Notes: generated by a model from the sequence alone, not told the origin. A stretch of DNA of 64,000 nucleotides from an uncultured Lachnospiraceae bacterium (GCA_934351925.1 CAKRJT010000003.1:91742-155741); one strand, 5' to 3'; shown: positions 26,673 to 36,198, counted from the stretch's first letter. Made by a program: numbers and translations.

Positions 26673-27992
26673 TCACACTATGTCAATAGGATATTTGCAG
26701 TTGTCTCCCACATTGTTATTCAGGGTGACACCGTCAGTTTTTGTAGCAGACTTTGTCTCGCCAGCGCTCTCAGCCTTCATAGCCATGTTGAAAAATACAA
26801 TTCCCACCACGAAGAACACCGATATCATTCCGACACCCTTGCTCATGCTTCCGGTAACCTGTGTGACCACGCCGACAACCGTTGTGCCGAGAAAAGCCGC
26901 GCCCTTGCCGCAGATGTCCATAAGTCCGAAATACTCTCCAGCCTGCTCGGACGGAATAATCTTTGCAAAATACGAGCGGGAGAGCGCCTGAACTCCGCCC
27001 TGGAACATTCCTACCAGCACCGCAAGTATCCAGAACTGTAGCTGTGTCGCAAGGAAAATTGCAAATATAGCTATGAACAGGTACGCGCTGATGCAGACAA
27101 GTATGAGTTTTTCCGTCTTAAAGCTCTTAGCAAGCTTTCCGAATATAATCGCCGACGGAAATGCCACAAACTGTGTCACAAGAAGCGCCAGCAGCAGCCC
27201 CGTTGAGTCCAGTCCCAGCGCAGAGCCATACGCCGTAGCCATATCTATTATAGTGTACACGCCATCTATATAGAAGAAAAATGCAATCAAAAACAGAAAT
27301 ATTTTTTTCTCTTTGCGGGCATTTACGAGCGTTTTTCCTATTCTTGCAAAGCTGTCTCTGACGGCGTGGGGCTTTCGCTCCACATAATGTCTCTGTTTAT
27401 ATGTCTTTAAAAGCGGCAGCGTCATCGCAAACCACCACACAGCGACTATCGCAAACGATATAGCCATCGCACTCTCCATCGACAGCCCGATTTTGTCAGC
27501 TCCGAGAACCAGCGCAAGACATACTATAAAAGGAATACAGCTTCCTATATAGCCCCACGCATAGCCCTGTGATGACACCTCATCCATGCGCTCATCACCC
27601 GTCACATCCGTGAGCATTGCATCATAGAATATAAGACTTGACGCAAAGCCCGATTTTGCTATTATAAATATTCCGAGAAAGACAAGCCACTGCTTTGCAA
27701 ATCCAAGTGATATACAACCTCCCGACCCGACAAGCATTGACACCGTAAAAAGAATTTTCTTAAAGCCTTTCACGTCCGCCATCGTGCCTGCCACCGGTCC
27801 CATGACCGCGACAATGATTGTGGCAATTGACGCCGCATAGCCCCAGTACGCAAGATAGTCCGTGTCGGACAGCCCTGCATTTCCCGCAAGATAATTAAAA
27901 TACAACGGCAATATGGTCGAAACCAACAGCACAAACGCTGAATTACCCACATCATACAGAACCCAGTTTCTCTCCACTCTAGTCATCCTCAT
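26673..27992 (-). CDS. MFS transporter, UMF1/Atg22-like family
   Basis: The 439 residues have about twelve hydrophobic segments. It starts with VERNWVLYDVGNSAFVLLVSTILPLYF, typical of the UMF1 family (PF11700). The loop DVKGFKKILF and GGVQALSRSYFAKIIPSEQAGEYFGL are also characteristic. The substrate is unknown; the family is sometimes tied to amino acid or nucleotide efflux. Its ATG overlaps the stop of the upstream phospholipase-like gene by 4 bp (ATGA), so the two are translationally coupled. Confidence 0.85.
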   Translation of the reverse strand: MRMTRVERNWVLYDVGNSAFVLLVSTILPLYFNYLAGNAGLSDTDYLAYWGYAASIATIIVAVMGPVAGTMADVKGFKKILFTVSMLVGSGGCISLGFAKQWLVFLGIFIIAKSGFASSLIFYDAMLTDVTGDERMDEVSSQGYAWGYIGSCIPFIVCLALVLGADKIGLSMESAMAISFAIVAVWWFAMTLPLLKTYKQRHYVERKPHAVRDSFARIGKTLVNARKEKKIFLFLIAFFFYIDGVYTIIDMATAYGSALGLDSTGLLLALLVTQFVAFPSAIIFGKLAKSFKTEKLILVCISAYLFIAIFAIFLATQLQFWILAVLVGMFQGGVQALSRSYFAKIIPSEQAGEYFGLMDICGKGAAFLGTTVVGVVTQVTGSMSKGVGMISVFFVVGIVFFNMAMKAESAGETKSATKTDGVTLNNNVGDNCKYPIDIV

Positions 27993-28900
27993 GCCGGCAT
28001 ACCACCCTTTACAATATGATTGCCCTGCTGCTTTGTCCTGTCATAAATATCTGACAGTCCGCCGTCTCTTTTGTGGTCTGCCTCCGGTAAAATACCGTTG
28101 ATATTCTCATCCATCAGCTTAGAGCCGAATGTATACTTATAAACCGGATTCCAGTCGTCCAGCTCGCTGTACTCATTTATGAGCTGAACCGCAAGCTTCT
28201 CAGCCTTTTTGTACAGCTCCATGAGCCTTCTGCTGCTGTCCTCGCAGAGCGGATTAGGCTTATAATTAACCATAAGCCCGTGCATTTCCTTATAATTTCC
28301 CGATGCCTTCAATATTCCGTTCACGACCGCTCTTTTAAACTTTGAAGGTGCAAGCAGAAGCTTGTTGTAAGATATCATGCCCTCAAGAGCCTCCTTAACC
28401 TGCTCAGACGTTATTCCCTCGTAAAAGCAGCTTATCACCTTGGCATTTCTCATACTCGGCACAATATGGTCGGTGAGAGAATGTCTTAGCGGGTCAAGTC
28501 CGTCTGTCTCCATGAGCATTCTATCAAACTCAACTTCTATCTCCGCGTGTGTCACCCCACTCTTTTCAATCTTCTCGTCAATGTAGCCATGGCAGGTCAC
28601 ATCGAGTGCAAAATGGCACATAACACCGTACATATACGCAAGATACGGCGCCTTGTTGTCCTTATTTTCTATCACCTTCACTGCATGCTCAAAAAATTCA
28701 ATTCCCGGTCTTCCATGCATTCCATACCCAATACCGTTTATCGCATTTGATTTGAGCGGCTTATAATAAAATAAAATATCCGGTCCATGAAGCCCTATAA
28801 GATACAATTGACGGTACATGCTCAGCGTGTGCCATGCCTCACCTGTAAGCTCACCTGCCACTTCTCTTCCCATTCTGTAATGTGCATATGTTGACGGCAT
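27989..28900 (-). CDS. Zinc-dependent phospholipase C-like protein
   Basis: The 303 residues fit the zinc-dependent phospholipase C-like family (PF00882-type) found in clostridia: MPSTYAHYRMGREV, LIGLHGPDILFYYKP, MYGVMCHFALDVTCHGYID. The conserved His and Asp pairs GPD and HFALD..CH suggest metal ligands. No signal peptide is seen, so it is probably cytoplasmic. The start at 28900 has AAGGAGGG 8 bases upstream. The frame stays open to a GTG at 29131 that also has GGAG, but that extension runs through a hairpin. Confidence 0.75.
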   Translation of the reverse strand: MPSTYAHYRMGREVAGELTGEAWHTLSMYRQLYLIGLHGPDILFYYKPLKSNAINGIGYGMHGRPGIEFFEHAVKVIENKDNKAPYLAYMYGVMCHFALDVTCHGYIDEKIEKSGVTHAEIEVEFDRMLMETDGLDPLRHSLTDHIVPSMRNAKVISCFYEGITSEQVKEALEGMISYNKLLLAPSKFKRAVVNGILKASGNYKEMHGLMVNYKPNPLCEDSSRRLMELYKKAEKLAVQLINEYSELDDWNPVYKYTFGSKLMDENINGILPEADHKRDGGLSDIYDRTKQQGNHIVKGGMPA

Positions 28901-28922
28901 AAACAATCCCTCCTTAAATAGC

Positions 28923-28972
28923 AAAACCCAATCCGTTTCTATACCCCAAGTATAGATAACGGGCTGGGTTTT
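28923..28972. terminator. Hairpin just before the phospholipase-like gene
   Basis: AAAACCCA pairs with TGGGTTTT, and further stem parts (CGTTT/AACG and TATAC/GTATA) bring the arms together. T-tracts are short on both strands, so it could be an attenuator or leader structure rather than a full terminator. Confidence 0.5.
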
Positions 28973-29162
28973 AACTATCACGATCAGGTGTATCTTGTGT
29001 AAAATATGTGTAATAAAAACCCCGGGCTTCCCATTTCTCATTCTGACTGCCTTCGCCTCAAAGTAGAAAACACTTATCGCATTAGGAAGCGATAACAGCA
29101 TCAATATAATTCCCAGAGTATTTATCTTCACGTCACACGCTCCATAGTATTGGTGTGACTAT

Positions 29163-29190
29163 CTTATATCAATTAAAGAGATTTTGTCAA
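29163..29190 (-). promoter_or_regulatory. Promoter reading toward the phospholipase-like gene
   Basis: Perfect TTGACA (29190-29185), 16-bp spacer, TATAAG (29168-29163) on the minus strand. With the downstream hairpin this gives a leader of about 250 bases. Confidence 0.5.
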
Positions 29191-29235
29191 CACGTTTAAC
29201 GATGACGTTCTCCCTGCACACTCATAGAATACTCG

Positions 29236-29264
29236 TTGTATGTTCTCATTGTTCATGCTAATAT
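29236..29264 (+). promoter_or_regulatory. Promoter of the nuclease-like gene
   Basis: TTGTAT, 17-bp spacer, TAATAT about 15 bp before the GGAGG site. Of the 385 bp between the two divergent genes, this, the opposite promoter and the hairpin are all I can identify. Confidence 0.4.
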
Positions 29265-29285
29265 ATAGCTATATATCCCCCGGAG

Positions 29286-30044
29286 GTGATTACAATAAAC
29301 CAGTACGACCCTGACCGTTTTCTCTCAGCCTGCGACGCGGTAATACACTCCGCACACGCCGAAAACGGCATCGGAACCCTCAGTGAAAAGACTGTTCACT
29401 CAGTCCTTAAGAATTATCTTGAACCGGACACCTCATACCATGAGATAAAGACCGGGCGGTATGTGGCTGACATACGCACCCCTGACGGCATCTACGAAAT
29501 CCAGACAAGGCAGTTTAACAAGCTGCGGAACAAGCTCGAGGCCTTCCTGTCCGAATACTCCGTGACGGTGGTCTACCCCATACCGCACATAAAGTATCTG
29601 CGCTGGATTGACGGACAGACGGGCGAGATTACCCCTGCCCGCAAATCCCCGAAAAAAGGTGTGTTTCAGTCCGTTTTCTACGAGCTTTACAAGATTAAGC
29701 CGTACCTTACGCACCCAAACTTCCATCTGCTGCTCATGCTCATCGACTTGGAGGAGTACAGATTTCTCAACGGCTACAGTAAGGACAGAAAAAAAGGCTC
29801 CACCCGCAGCGACCGTATCCCTACGGCTCTCTACGCAAGTGAAACCATTATGAATGTATCTGACTATAATAAACTTATACCCGATGAGCTCCCCGACGCC
29901 TTCACGGTGAAGGATTTTGCCAAGGCGTGCCACGTCAATCTGACCATCGCACAGCCCGCAGTCAATGTTCTCACTCATGTGGGTGTACTCGAGCATATCG
30001 GAAAGCACGGACGGGCTTACCTTTACAAACGGACTAAAATATGA
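29286..30044 (+). CDS. Unknown protein: nuclease-like N-terminus and winged-helix-like C-terminus
   Basis: I do not recognise this family by name. Residues about 50-95 have spaced acidic and Lys residues (YHEIKTGRYVADI, then GIYEIQTRQFNKL) that resemble a PD-(D/E)XK nuclease core: E, D, then E-x-Q. Residues about 195-250 (FTVKDFAKACHVNLTIAQPA, LTHVGVLEHIGK, AYLYKR) look like a winged helix. The GTG at 29286 is part of the GGAGGTG site. A start at the ATA at 29295, 8 bases after GGAGG, would be better spaced and would be a rare codon. It stands alone with its own promoter. Confidence 0.6.
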   Translation: MITINQYDPDRFLSACDAVIHSAHAENGIGTLSEKTVHSVLKNYLEPDTSYHEIKTGRYVADIRTPDGIYEIQTRQFNKLRNKLEAFLSEYSVTVVYPIPHIKYLRWIDGQTGEITPARKSPKKGVFQSVFYELYKIKPYLTHPNFHLLLMLIDLEEYRFLNGYSKDRKKGSTRSDRIPTALYASETIMNVSDYNKLIPDELPDAFTVKDFAKACHVNLTIAQPAVNVLTHVGVLEHIGKHGRAYLYKRTKI

Positions 30045-30080
30045 GTTTTGCAGCCAATTATGCAAACAGGCAGCAGTCTG

Positions 30081-31973
30081 TTAAAGTTGTTTTGTCTCCG
30101 ACACGAATACTGCCATGGTGCGCGCAGCGAGTCTTATGCGCTTTCTGCCCGCATCGTATATAACGCCCGTCTCGTCCGAGCTTAACAAGCAGCTCCAGTT
30201 TTTTCCTGCCATCTCAATCACGGCAAACTCGTGCGGCTCGGTGTGCATGTTGTAGAGAATATACACGTTCCCCTGCTCCCCCGCATAGGCGCCGCTGTAG
30301 AGCAGCCCGATATTGTGGGAGTACTCAGCCATAATCGGGAACCACGCCCTCTCGCTGTGGCAGGACAGATCCGGCATCCCCTTTATCCTGTGGTCATTCA
30401 TGGAAAAATCCTGCTCCGGATGTATACATGGGTGCTCTTTTCTGAACTGTATAAGCCTCCTCGTAAACTCATATAAATCGGAATTTTTCTCAAGCAGTCT
30501 CCAGTCTATATAGTTAATCTCATTATCATGGCAGTACGGGTTATTATTTCCCCCGTGGCTCATTCCAAACTCATCGCCTGCGATGAGCATTGGCACCGAA
30601 GCTGACAAAAATACCATGGCAAGTGCATTCTTGACCATCTTTTTCCGCTCCCTGAGTACAATCTCCCGCTTCGTCTTTCCCTCAACTCCGCAGTTGAAGC
30701 TTATATTATAGCGTCTGCCGTCCATGTTGTTCTCGCCATTGTACTCATTGTGCCTGCGCTCATAGCTTACCATATCCATGAGGCTTAAGCAGTTCTGGTC
30801 AGCCATGAAGTTCACAACCGGGTGTCCGCACTCGTGCCTTGTCTCCCTGTCGACAAAGCCTCCTATGCTGTCCTCGTCACCTCTTAGAAAATGTCTTCCC
30901 GCCTCCATGAAGCCGTCGTTGTATCTGATAATTCTCCGCCCGGCATCGCTCACAGCCTGAACCGTGCCCGCATGGAAGCTGTCCCCACCGAAATCATCGC
31001 CGAGCAGCACACATTCAGAAAGATACAGGTCCGTTCTCACGGCATACAATAGTCCTCCGCTCCCGATTATCCTGAAGCCGTCCACGCCGAGTCTCATATG
31101 CCAGTATCTTAATATCTCCACTGCCATCGCCGGTGCCATGTCAAGTGGGAACCAGAACTCCATCAGCACCGCTGTTCCATGCTCATGGAACACGCGCACC
31201 ATCTGTGAAAACTCCTCCACACAATTGTCCCCTGCACAGTACGCTCTCTTAGGCGCAAAATAATAGCCGTCCGTGTAGCCCCAGTAATTGACCTTTCCTA
31301 TGCCGGCTCCTGCATAGCCCGTGCCATAATGGCTCCTGTTGTCTGAATGTGTCGGCAGAACCTCGTGGAACTCGTAGCACGGCATAAGAAGCACCATGTT
31401 CATTCCAAGCTCCTGTATATATGCAGCCCTTTGTGCCAGTGCCGCGAAGGTTCCCCCCTCTGTCTCTCCGAGTCCGGGCGCAAGCTTCGTGAAGCCCCTG
31501 ATATGGAGCTTGTAGATGAGAGGATTATCAAGTATCGCATGAAAAGCAGCTTTCTCACCGTAAACAGCTTCAACAATGTCCGCCTGCCCGCTTCTTAACA
31601 CACTGCACAGCTCGTCCCTGTTTCTTCCAAAGCCGTCCCCGTCCTGCTGCTCCTTAGCCGCATAACAGTACTCCTTCGCATATATATCCGCTTGTTTCCC
31701 ATCACCTACGGCATAGCACGCACCATCAAGTCCTGCCGCAGCCTCCTCATTTCCAAAATCCAGCACAAAGGAGAATATCCTCCCGCACTTAAATTCCTGC
31801 GGTATCTCTATTGTCATGCCGCCATCCGGCTCACCGCACTCAAATATGGTCAACGACAGCACCGCGTCATCGCTGAAAATACCAAACTGCCATCCATGTG
31901 TAATTTTCTTAGCCCCCATGCTTATTTCAGAAGCTTTTCTTAATGTAATTGATGTCTTATCAGGTATTTTCAT
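30081..31973 (-). CDS. GH13 glycogen-debranching/isoamylase-like protein, catalytically degenerate
   Basis: The 630 residues follow GH13_11-type debranching enzymes throughout: IYKLHIRGFTKL, the YWGYTDGYYFAPKRAY segment, GDEFGMSHGGNNNPYCHDNE, INYIDWRLLEKN. The catalytic motifs are lost. GVDGFRIIGSGG (about 299) has Ile where GFRFD carries the nucleophile Asp, the acid/base region reads VLLGDDF instead of an Asp/Glu-containing AEPWD, and VNFMADQNCLSLMDMVSY (about 389) lacks the NH/HD residues. It is probably a glucan-binding or regulatory pseudoenzyme. ATG 31973 is preferred over the TTG at 31985. The frame is intact, so it is not a simple pseudogene. Confidence 0.8.
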   Translation of the reverse strand: MKIPDKTSITLRKASEISMGAKKITHGWQFGIFSDDAVLSLTIFECGEPDGGMTIEIPQEFKCGRIFSFVLDFGNEEAAAGLDGACYAVGDGKQADIYAKEYCYAAKEQQDGDGFGRNRDELCSVLRSGQADIVEAVYGEKAAFHAILDNPLIYKLHIRGFTKLAPGLGETEGGTFAALAQRAAYIQELGMNMVLLMPCYEFHEVLPTHSDNRSHYGTGYAGAGIGKVNYWGYTDGYYFAPKRAYCAGDNCVEEFSQMVRVFHEHGTAVLMEFWFPLDMAPAMAVEILRYWHMRLGVDGFRIIGSGGLLYAVRTDLYLSECVLLGDDFGGDSFHAGTVQAVSDAGRRIIRYNDGFMEAGRHFLRGDEDSIGGFVDRETRHECGHPVVNFMADQNCLSLMDMVSYERRHNEYNGENNMDGRRYNISFNCGVEGKTKREIVLRERKKMVKNALAMVFLSASVPMLIAGDEFGMSHGGNNNPYCHDNEINYIDWRLLEKNSDLYEFTRRLIQFRKEHPCIHPEQDFSMNDHRIKGMPDLSCHSERAWFPIMAEYSHNIGLLYSGAYAGEQGNVYILYNMHTEPHEFAVIEMAGKNWSCLLSSDETGVIYDAGRKRIRLAARTMAVFVSETKQL

Positions 31974-32001
31974 ATATCCACACAACTTTCCAGTTTATTA
32001 A

Positions 32002-33828
32002 TTACGATTTCTTTGATGCCTCTATCTTCTCTGCAAGCTCCGTAAGATACTCCCACCTTGCATACTTTTCATCAAGCTTGCTCTGTGCGGCTTCCTTTTC
32101 CCTGCCAAGCTCATTAAGTTTCACGAAATCCGTGGCAAAAGCCGCCATATCCGCGTCGAGTTTCTCTATCTTGTCCTCGAGGGCTGCTATGTCGTCCTCT
32201 ATGGTGTCATACTCCTTCTGCTCCATATATGAGAACCTGAGTGCCCTCTCGCCCTTATTCCATGTCGCCTTTATATTTTTCTCCGAAGCCTTATCTGCCG
32301 TACCTTGCCCCATGCCTGCTGCCGGGGCAGCCGCCATCTTAGCAAGTATCTCATCTGCCTCCTGATGCACTTCCTCAGTTATATTCCCGCAGTCGTCGAA
32401 AACAAATATCCTGTCCGCTGCCCTGTCAAGAAAATATCTGTCGTGGCTCACGATTATGGTTATTCCCGCAAAACTCTCCAGATAGTCCTCGAGAATCGAG
32501 AGCGTCTGAATGTCAAGGTCGTTCGTAGGCTCGTCGAGTATCAGCACATTGGGTGCGGACATAAGCACCTTGATAAGATACAGTCGTCTCTTCTCACCGC
32601 CCGAAAGCTTACCTATCAGCGAGTACTGGAGCGTGGAGTCAAACAGGAACCTCTCGAGCATGAGCGACGCGGACACGCTTCCCTCCGGTGTCCGGACATA
32701 CTCCGCCACGTCCTTAATGCAGTCAATAACCCTCTGCTCAGGGTCAAGCTCACCGTTCTCCTGTGCAAAATACCCTATGCGTATGGTATCGCCTATCTCT
32801 ACCTCCCCCGCATCAGGCTTCTCTGCACCTGTGATAATCTTCATAAGCGTTGACTTGCCGCAGCCGTTCTTTCCGACAAAAGCCACCGACTCCTCGCGAA
32901 GAAAGATATATGAAAAATCATTTATAAGCGCTCTGCCACCGAAGGACTTCCTTATATTCCTAAGCTCTATCGTCTTTTTACCCATGCGCGTGTACACGCT
33001 CGATAGCTGTGCTGACTCTGTTCTTCCGGCTGCCGCCGCCTGCGCCGATGCTTCCTTCATATCGTTAAAACGGTCAATTCGCGCCTGCTGCTTGGTGGAA
33101 CGCGCCTTCGCGCCCCTTCTTATCCACTCTAGCTCGCGTCTCATTATATTCTGTCTCTTCTGCTCAGTCGAATCAGCCATCGCCTCCCTCAGGGACTTGA
33201 GTTCAAGAAAGCCCTCATAGTTCGTCTGGTAGCTGTAGACCTTCCCGCGGTCAATCTCGAGTATTCTGTTACTGACCCTGTCGAGAAAATATCTGTCATG
33301 TGTCACCATGACAAGCGCTCCCTTGTAAGCCTTGAGATAATTCTCAAGCCACTGTGTCATCCATCTGTCAAGGTGGTTAGTCGGCTCGTCAAGTATCAGA
33401 ATGTCCGCCTTAGCAAGCAGCGCTCCCGCGAGCGCGACTCTCTTTCTCTCACCACCCGACAGCTTATCCACAACCGTATCGAACTCCGTAAAGCCGAGCT
33501 TTCCGAGAATGGTCTTGGCATCTCCCTCTATCGTCCACTCATTCTCGTGGGTGGTATTCGCCTTTATGACATACTCATAGATTGTGCTTCCCGGCGCAAA
33601 TTCAGGGTTCTGCGGAAGATATCTAATATGAACACTATTCCCCTTCACAACGCTTCCCTCATCGGGCGTATCAAGTCCCGCGACAATCTTTAACAGTGTG
33701 GACTTGCCGGTTCCGTTTATCCCTATCACACCGATTTTCTCATTCTCATTTATTGAAAAATCCACATGGTCGAAGAGCGTCCTGTCCGTGTACGCCTTGC
33801 ACATGTCCTTGATTGTAAGTAAATTCAT
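32002..33828 (-). CDS. ABC-F ATPase (Uup-like)
   Basis: Two ATPase domains without membrane segments, 608 residues. Domain 1 has Walker A GINGTGKST, signature LSGGERKR and LILDEPTNHLD. Domain 2 has GKNGCGKST, LSGGEKRR and LILDEPTNDLD. The C-terminal 80 residues (after KATWNKGERALRFSYMEQKEYD) form a coiled coil like Uup. ABC-F proteins act on ribosomes or, for Uup, DNA-linked processes. Whether it affects antibiotic sensitivity cannot be told from sequence. It is divergent from the GPH transporter. Confidence 0.9.
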   Translation of the reverse strand: MNLLTIKDMCKAYTDRTLFDHVDFSINENEKIGVIGINGTGKSTLLKIVAGLDTPDEGSVVKGNSVHIRYLPQNPEFAPGSTIYEYVIKANTTHENEWTIEGDAKTILGKLGFTEFDTVVDKLSGGERKRVALAGALLAKADILILDEPTNHLDRWMTQWLENYLKAYKGALVMVTHDRYFLDRVSNRILEIDRGKVYSYQTNYEGFLELKSLREAMADSTEQKRQNIMRRELEWIRRGAKARSTKQQARIDRFNDMKEASAQAAAAGRTESAQLSSVYTRMGKKTIELRNIRKSFGGRALINDFSYIFLREESVAFVGKNGCGKSTLMKIITGAEKPDAGEVEIGDTIRIGYFAQENGELDPEQRVIDCIKDVAEYVRTPEGSVSASLMLERFLFDSTLQYSLIGKLSGGEKRRLYLIKVLMSAPNVLILDEPTNDLDIQTLSILEDYLESFAGITIIVSHDRYFLDRAADRIFVFDDCGNITEEVHQEADEILAKMAAAPAAGMGQGTADKASEKNIKATWNKGERALRFSYMEQKEYDTIEDDIAALEDKIEKLDADMAAFATDFVKLNELGREKEAAQSKLDEKYARWEYLTELAEKIEASKKS

Positions 33829-33934
33829 TTTCTCAATTTCCCTTTATCAGATTATACAAACTATATACAGTTTATCAAATTAATAAAAATTATGCAATGA
33901 TGTTCACGGCAAAACGATAAATTTATGCACACTA

Positions 33935-33963
33935 TTGTTTTTACCCGGATATATTATTATAAT
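33935..33963 (+). promoter_or_regulatory. Promoter of the GPH-family transporter
   Basis: TTGTTT, 17-bp spacer, TATAAT. The leader of about 75 bases that follows (33968-34020) contains GAAGG...CCTTC and CTTA...TAAG pairs that could fold. I cannot assign it to a riboswitch class. Confidence 0.55.
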
Positions 33964-34044
33964 TAAGAAGGACGGGACTTAAAAGTTTATGCCCTTGCGT
34001 AAGCCTTCCGCCCCGCCAGACTACATTTTTTAACGGAGTACTTA

Positions 34045-35523
34045 TTGATAATGAACATAACCACAGCTTCTAACGATATACAGGAAACCAAGCCCACCTA
34101 CAAGAGGGCTCACATCTGGCAGATAGGTTTCTTCTCTCTCAACACCTGTGCGACGAACCTATACCTCGCCATGATGGCTTATGTCTCCTACTACGCTAAC
34201 GGAATTGCCGGAATATCCGTGGTCATGATTTCGATGCTTCTCACGGTCATGCGTGTGTTCAACGGAATTACCGACCCCATCGTGGGCTATATAATAGACA
34301 AAACGCATGGGCGCTTCGGAAAATTCCGTCCTTTCATGCTGATAGGAAACACACTGCTTGCGGCAAGCTGCATACTGTTATATTTTACCACCCACCATAT
34401 GCCCGTATTTTTCAGGATACCATATTTCATACTGGTTTACGGTCTGTTTATCGTCGCATTCACCTTCCAGACCGCCGTCACCAAGTCAGCGCAGTCGATA
34501 ATAACCAACGACCCTAAACAGCGCCCGATATGCACATTTTTTGACTCGACCTTCATAAGCGCTGCCTACGGTGGTGTCGCACTGTATGTGTCAGCGCGCC
34601 TCATTCCGCACTATGGCTCTTTCAACAACCCCAAGCTGTTCGCGGAATTTATAATCGTGACCGTCGTGCTCTCCATGCTGTGTACAATACTCGCCATAAT
34701 CGGAATATGGAGCAAGGACAAGGATGAGAACTTCATTCTGCCGCAGAGTCCGGAACATGAGGACTCCGTGACGATACACGCCTACCTCGATGTCCTGCGC
34801 CACAACAGACCTATACAGATGCTCGTCATCGCTGCCTCGACGGACAAATTTGCCTCCGTCGTGTACTCGCATGCCGCCGTCACTGTTATGATGTACGGTA
34901 TTATAATGAACAACTATTCGATATACGGGCTCATCGGCATAATAACAGCCGTACCGTCACTGCTCGTCGTGGTGTTCGGAATATCACTCGCAAGACATTT
35001 CGGACAACGCAAGGTACTCATCTGGTTTACCTGGGCTTCCATCATCTTTCAGACCGTGATAGGACTGCTTATGCTGTCCGACAGCATAAGCACTGTGTCG
35101 CTGAAACATATAAACCTCATAACCATACTGTTTTTTACCGTGTTCGCTATCCTTAATGGCTGCAAATCCATCACCAACAACATGGTTATCCCGATGATTG
35201 CCGACTGCACCGACTATGAGCTGTACAGAAGCGGACGCTTCGTCCCGGGACTTATGGGCGCCCTCTTCTCGTTTGTTGACAACTTTGTCTCCTCCCTCGG
35301 AACAGCCTTCGTCGGAATAATGTTGAGCATTATCGGCTTCGGAAACGCTTTCCCGCAGGTCGGCGATGCGATGACCCCACTCATTCTGTGGAGCACTATA
35401 TTCTTCTACTGTGTCACACCTATAATAGGCTGGATAATCTCGCTTATCTCCATGCAGTACTACAGACTCGACAAGAAACGAATGGAGGATATCGTGAGAG
35501 AACTGAACAGGACAAAGGGCTGA
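34045..35523 (+). CDS. GPH/MelB-family sugar:cation symporter
   Basis: The 492 residues have twelve hydrophobic segments and the MelB-type loop GITDPIVGYIIDKTHGRFGKFRPF. NMVIPMIADCTDYELYRSGRF and the middle DCTDYE are typical of the GPH family, which imports glycosides or hexuronides with Na+ or H+. A TTG at 34045 lies 6 bases after GGAG; the ATG at 34051 lies 12 bases after it, so TTG may be the true start. No sugar gene adjoins it, and the substrate is unknown. Confidence 0.85.
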   Translation: MIMNITTASNDIQETKPTYKRAHIWQIGFFSLNTCATNLYLAMMAYVSYYANGIAGISVVMISMLLTVMRVFNGITDPIVGYIIDKTHGRFGKFRPFMLIGNTLLAASCILLYFTTHHMPVFFRIPYFILVYGLFIVAFTFQTAVTKSAQSIITNDPKQRPICTFFDSTFISAAYGGVALYVSARLIPHYGSFNNPKLFAEFIIVTVVLSMLCTILAIIGIWSKDKDENFILPQSPEHEDSVTIHAYLDVLRHNRPIQMLVIAASTDKFASVVYSHAAVTVMMYGIIMNNYSIYGLIGIITAVPSLLVVVFGISLARHFGQRKVLIWFTWASIIFQTVIGLLMLSDSISTVSLKHINLITILFFTVFAILNGCKSITNNMVIPMIADCTDYELYRSGRFVPGLMGALFSFVDNFVSSLGTAFVGIMLSIIGFGNAFPQVGDAMTPLILWSTIFFYCVTPIIGWIISLISMQYYRLDKKRMEDIVRELNRTKG

Positions 35524-35580
35524 AAAAACAGAGTACTCATAAAAAATCTGATGACTCAAAAATTCAAACAACTCAAAAAG

Positions 35581-35650
35581 AACCGGAATATATCGCGGAA
35601 ACACTTTGTGTGAAGTTGTTTCTGCGGTATATGCCGGTTTATATTTTTTT
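35581..35650 (+). terminator. Terminator after the GPH transporter
   Basis: A long stem pairs AACCGG(a)ATATA with TATAT(g)CCGGTT and CGCGGAAACA with TGTTTCTGCG, followed by TTTATATTTTTTT. It separates convergent genes. Confidence 0.75.
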
Positions 35651-35682
35651 CAATAAATGAAAATGAGAAATCTTGATATCCG

Positions 35683-36192
35683 TCAGAGCGCAAACATCTC
35701 GTCAAGAAGCTTCTTTCCCGCTTCTGACTTAAATATCTGTGCCCTCACATTTCTTATATTTTCCTCGGGAAGTCCTTCCTCGAGTGCATTTACAAGGAAA
35801 TCGGCTTCTATGAGAAGCTGGTAATCCATGCCCGTGACACCTGTGTAGGTGTGATGATGTCCAATCAGGTAACACACTCTGCCGACAAACGCCTCGTCAG
35901 CGTCAGAGCCCATTATGTTCTCAAGTATAGCCTTCGCCACGCCCGGACCTTCAATCTCCTGATTGCGCCCGTCACAATTGCCATACTTCTGCTCGCATAT
36001 GTGGATACCAATATCATGCAGCACCGCCGCTATCTCCAGCACCTGCTGCTCCTTCGGCGATATCCCCTCCATGCGTCCTAGGAGTGCCGCGAACTCATAC
36101 ACCTTGACTGCGTGCTGAATTCTTCTTGCGTCGCCGCGGTTATACTCTATCATCGAGTTCATTACCTTATCTGTCAAATTCAAGTCATTCAT
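35683..36192 (-). CDS. HD-domain phosphohydrolase
   Basis: The 169 residues are a compact HD domain: RIQHAVKVYEFAALL, the metal motif AAVLHDIGIHI, and CYLIGHHHTYTGV. Small HD proteins hydrolyse nucleotides or phosphoesters; the substrate is unknown. The frame continues upstream to 36279, but those 29 codons come from a palindromic repeat. AGGGGG 7 bases before the ATG at 36192 also lies in that repeat, so the element supplies the ribosome binding site. Confidence 0.85.
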   Translation of the reverse strand: MNDLNLTDKVMNSMIEYNRGDARRIQHAVKVYEFAALLGRMEGISPKEQQVLEIAAVLHDIGIHICEQKYGNCDGRNQEIEGPGVAKAILENIMGSDADEAFVGRVCYLIGHHHTYTGVTGMDYQLLIEADFLVNALEEGLPEENIRNVRAQIFKSEAGKKLLDEMFAL

Positions 36193-36198
36193 GTTTAT

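Noticed and set aside
33964..34044. Possible riboswitch before the GPH transporter
   Set aside because: Some pairing is possible, but I could not match it to a known class, and there is no clear terminator or sequester stem.
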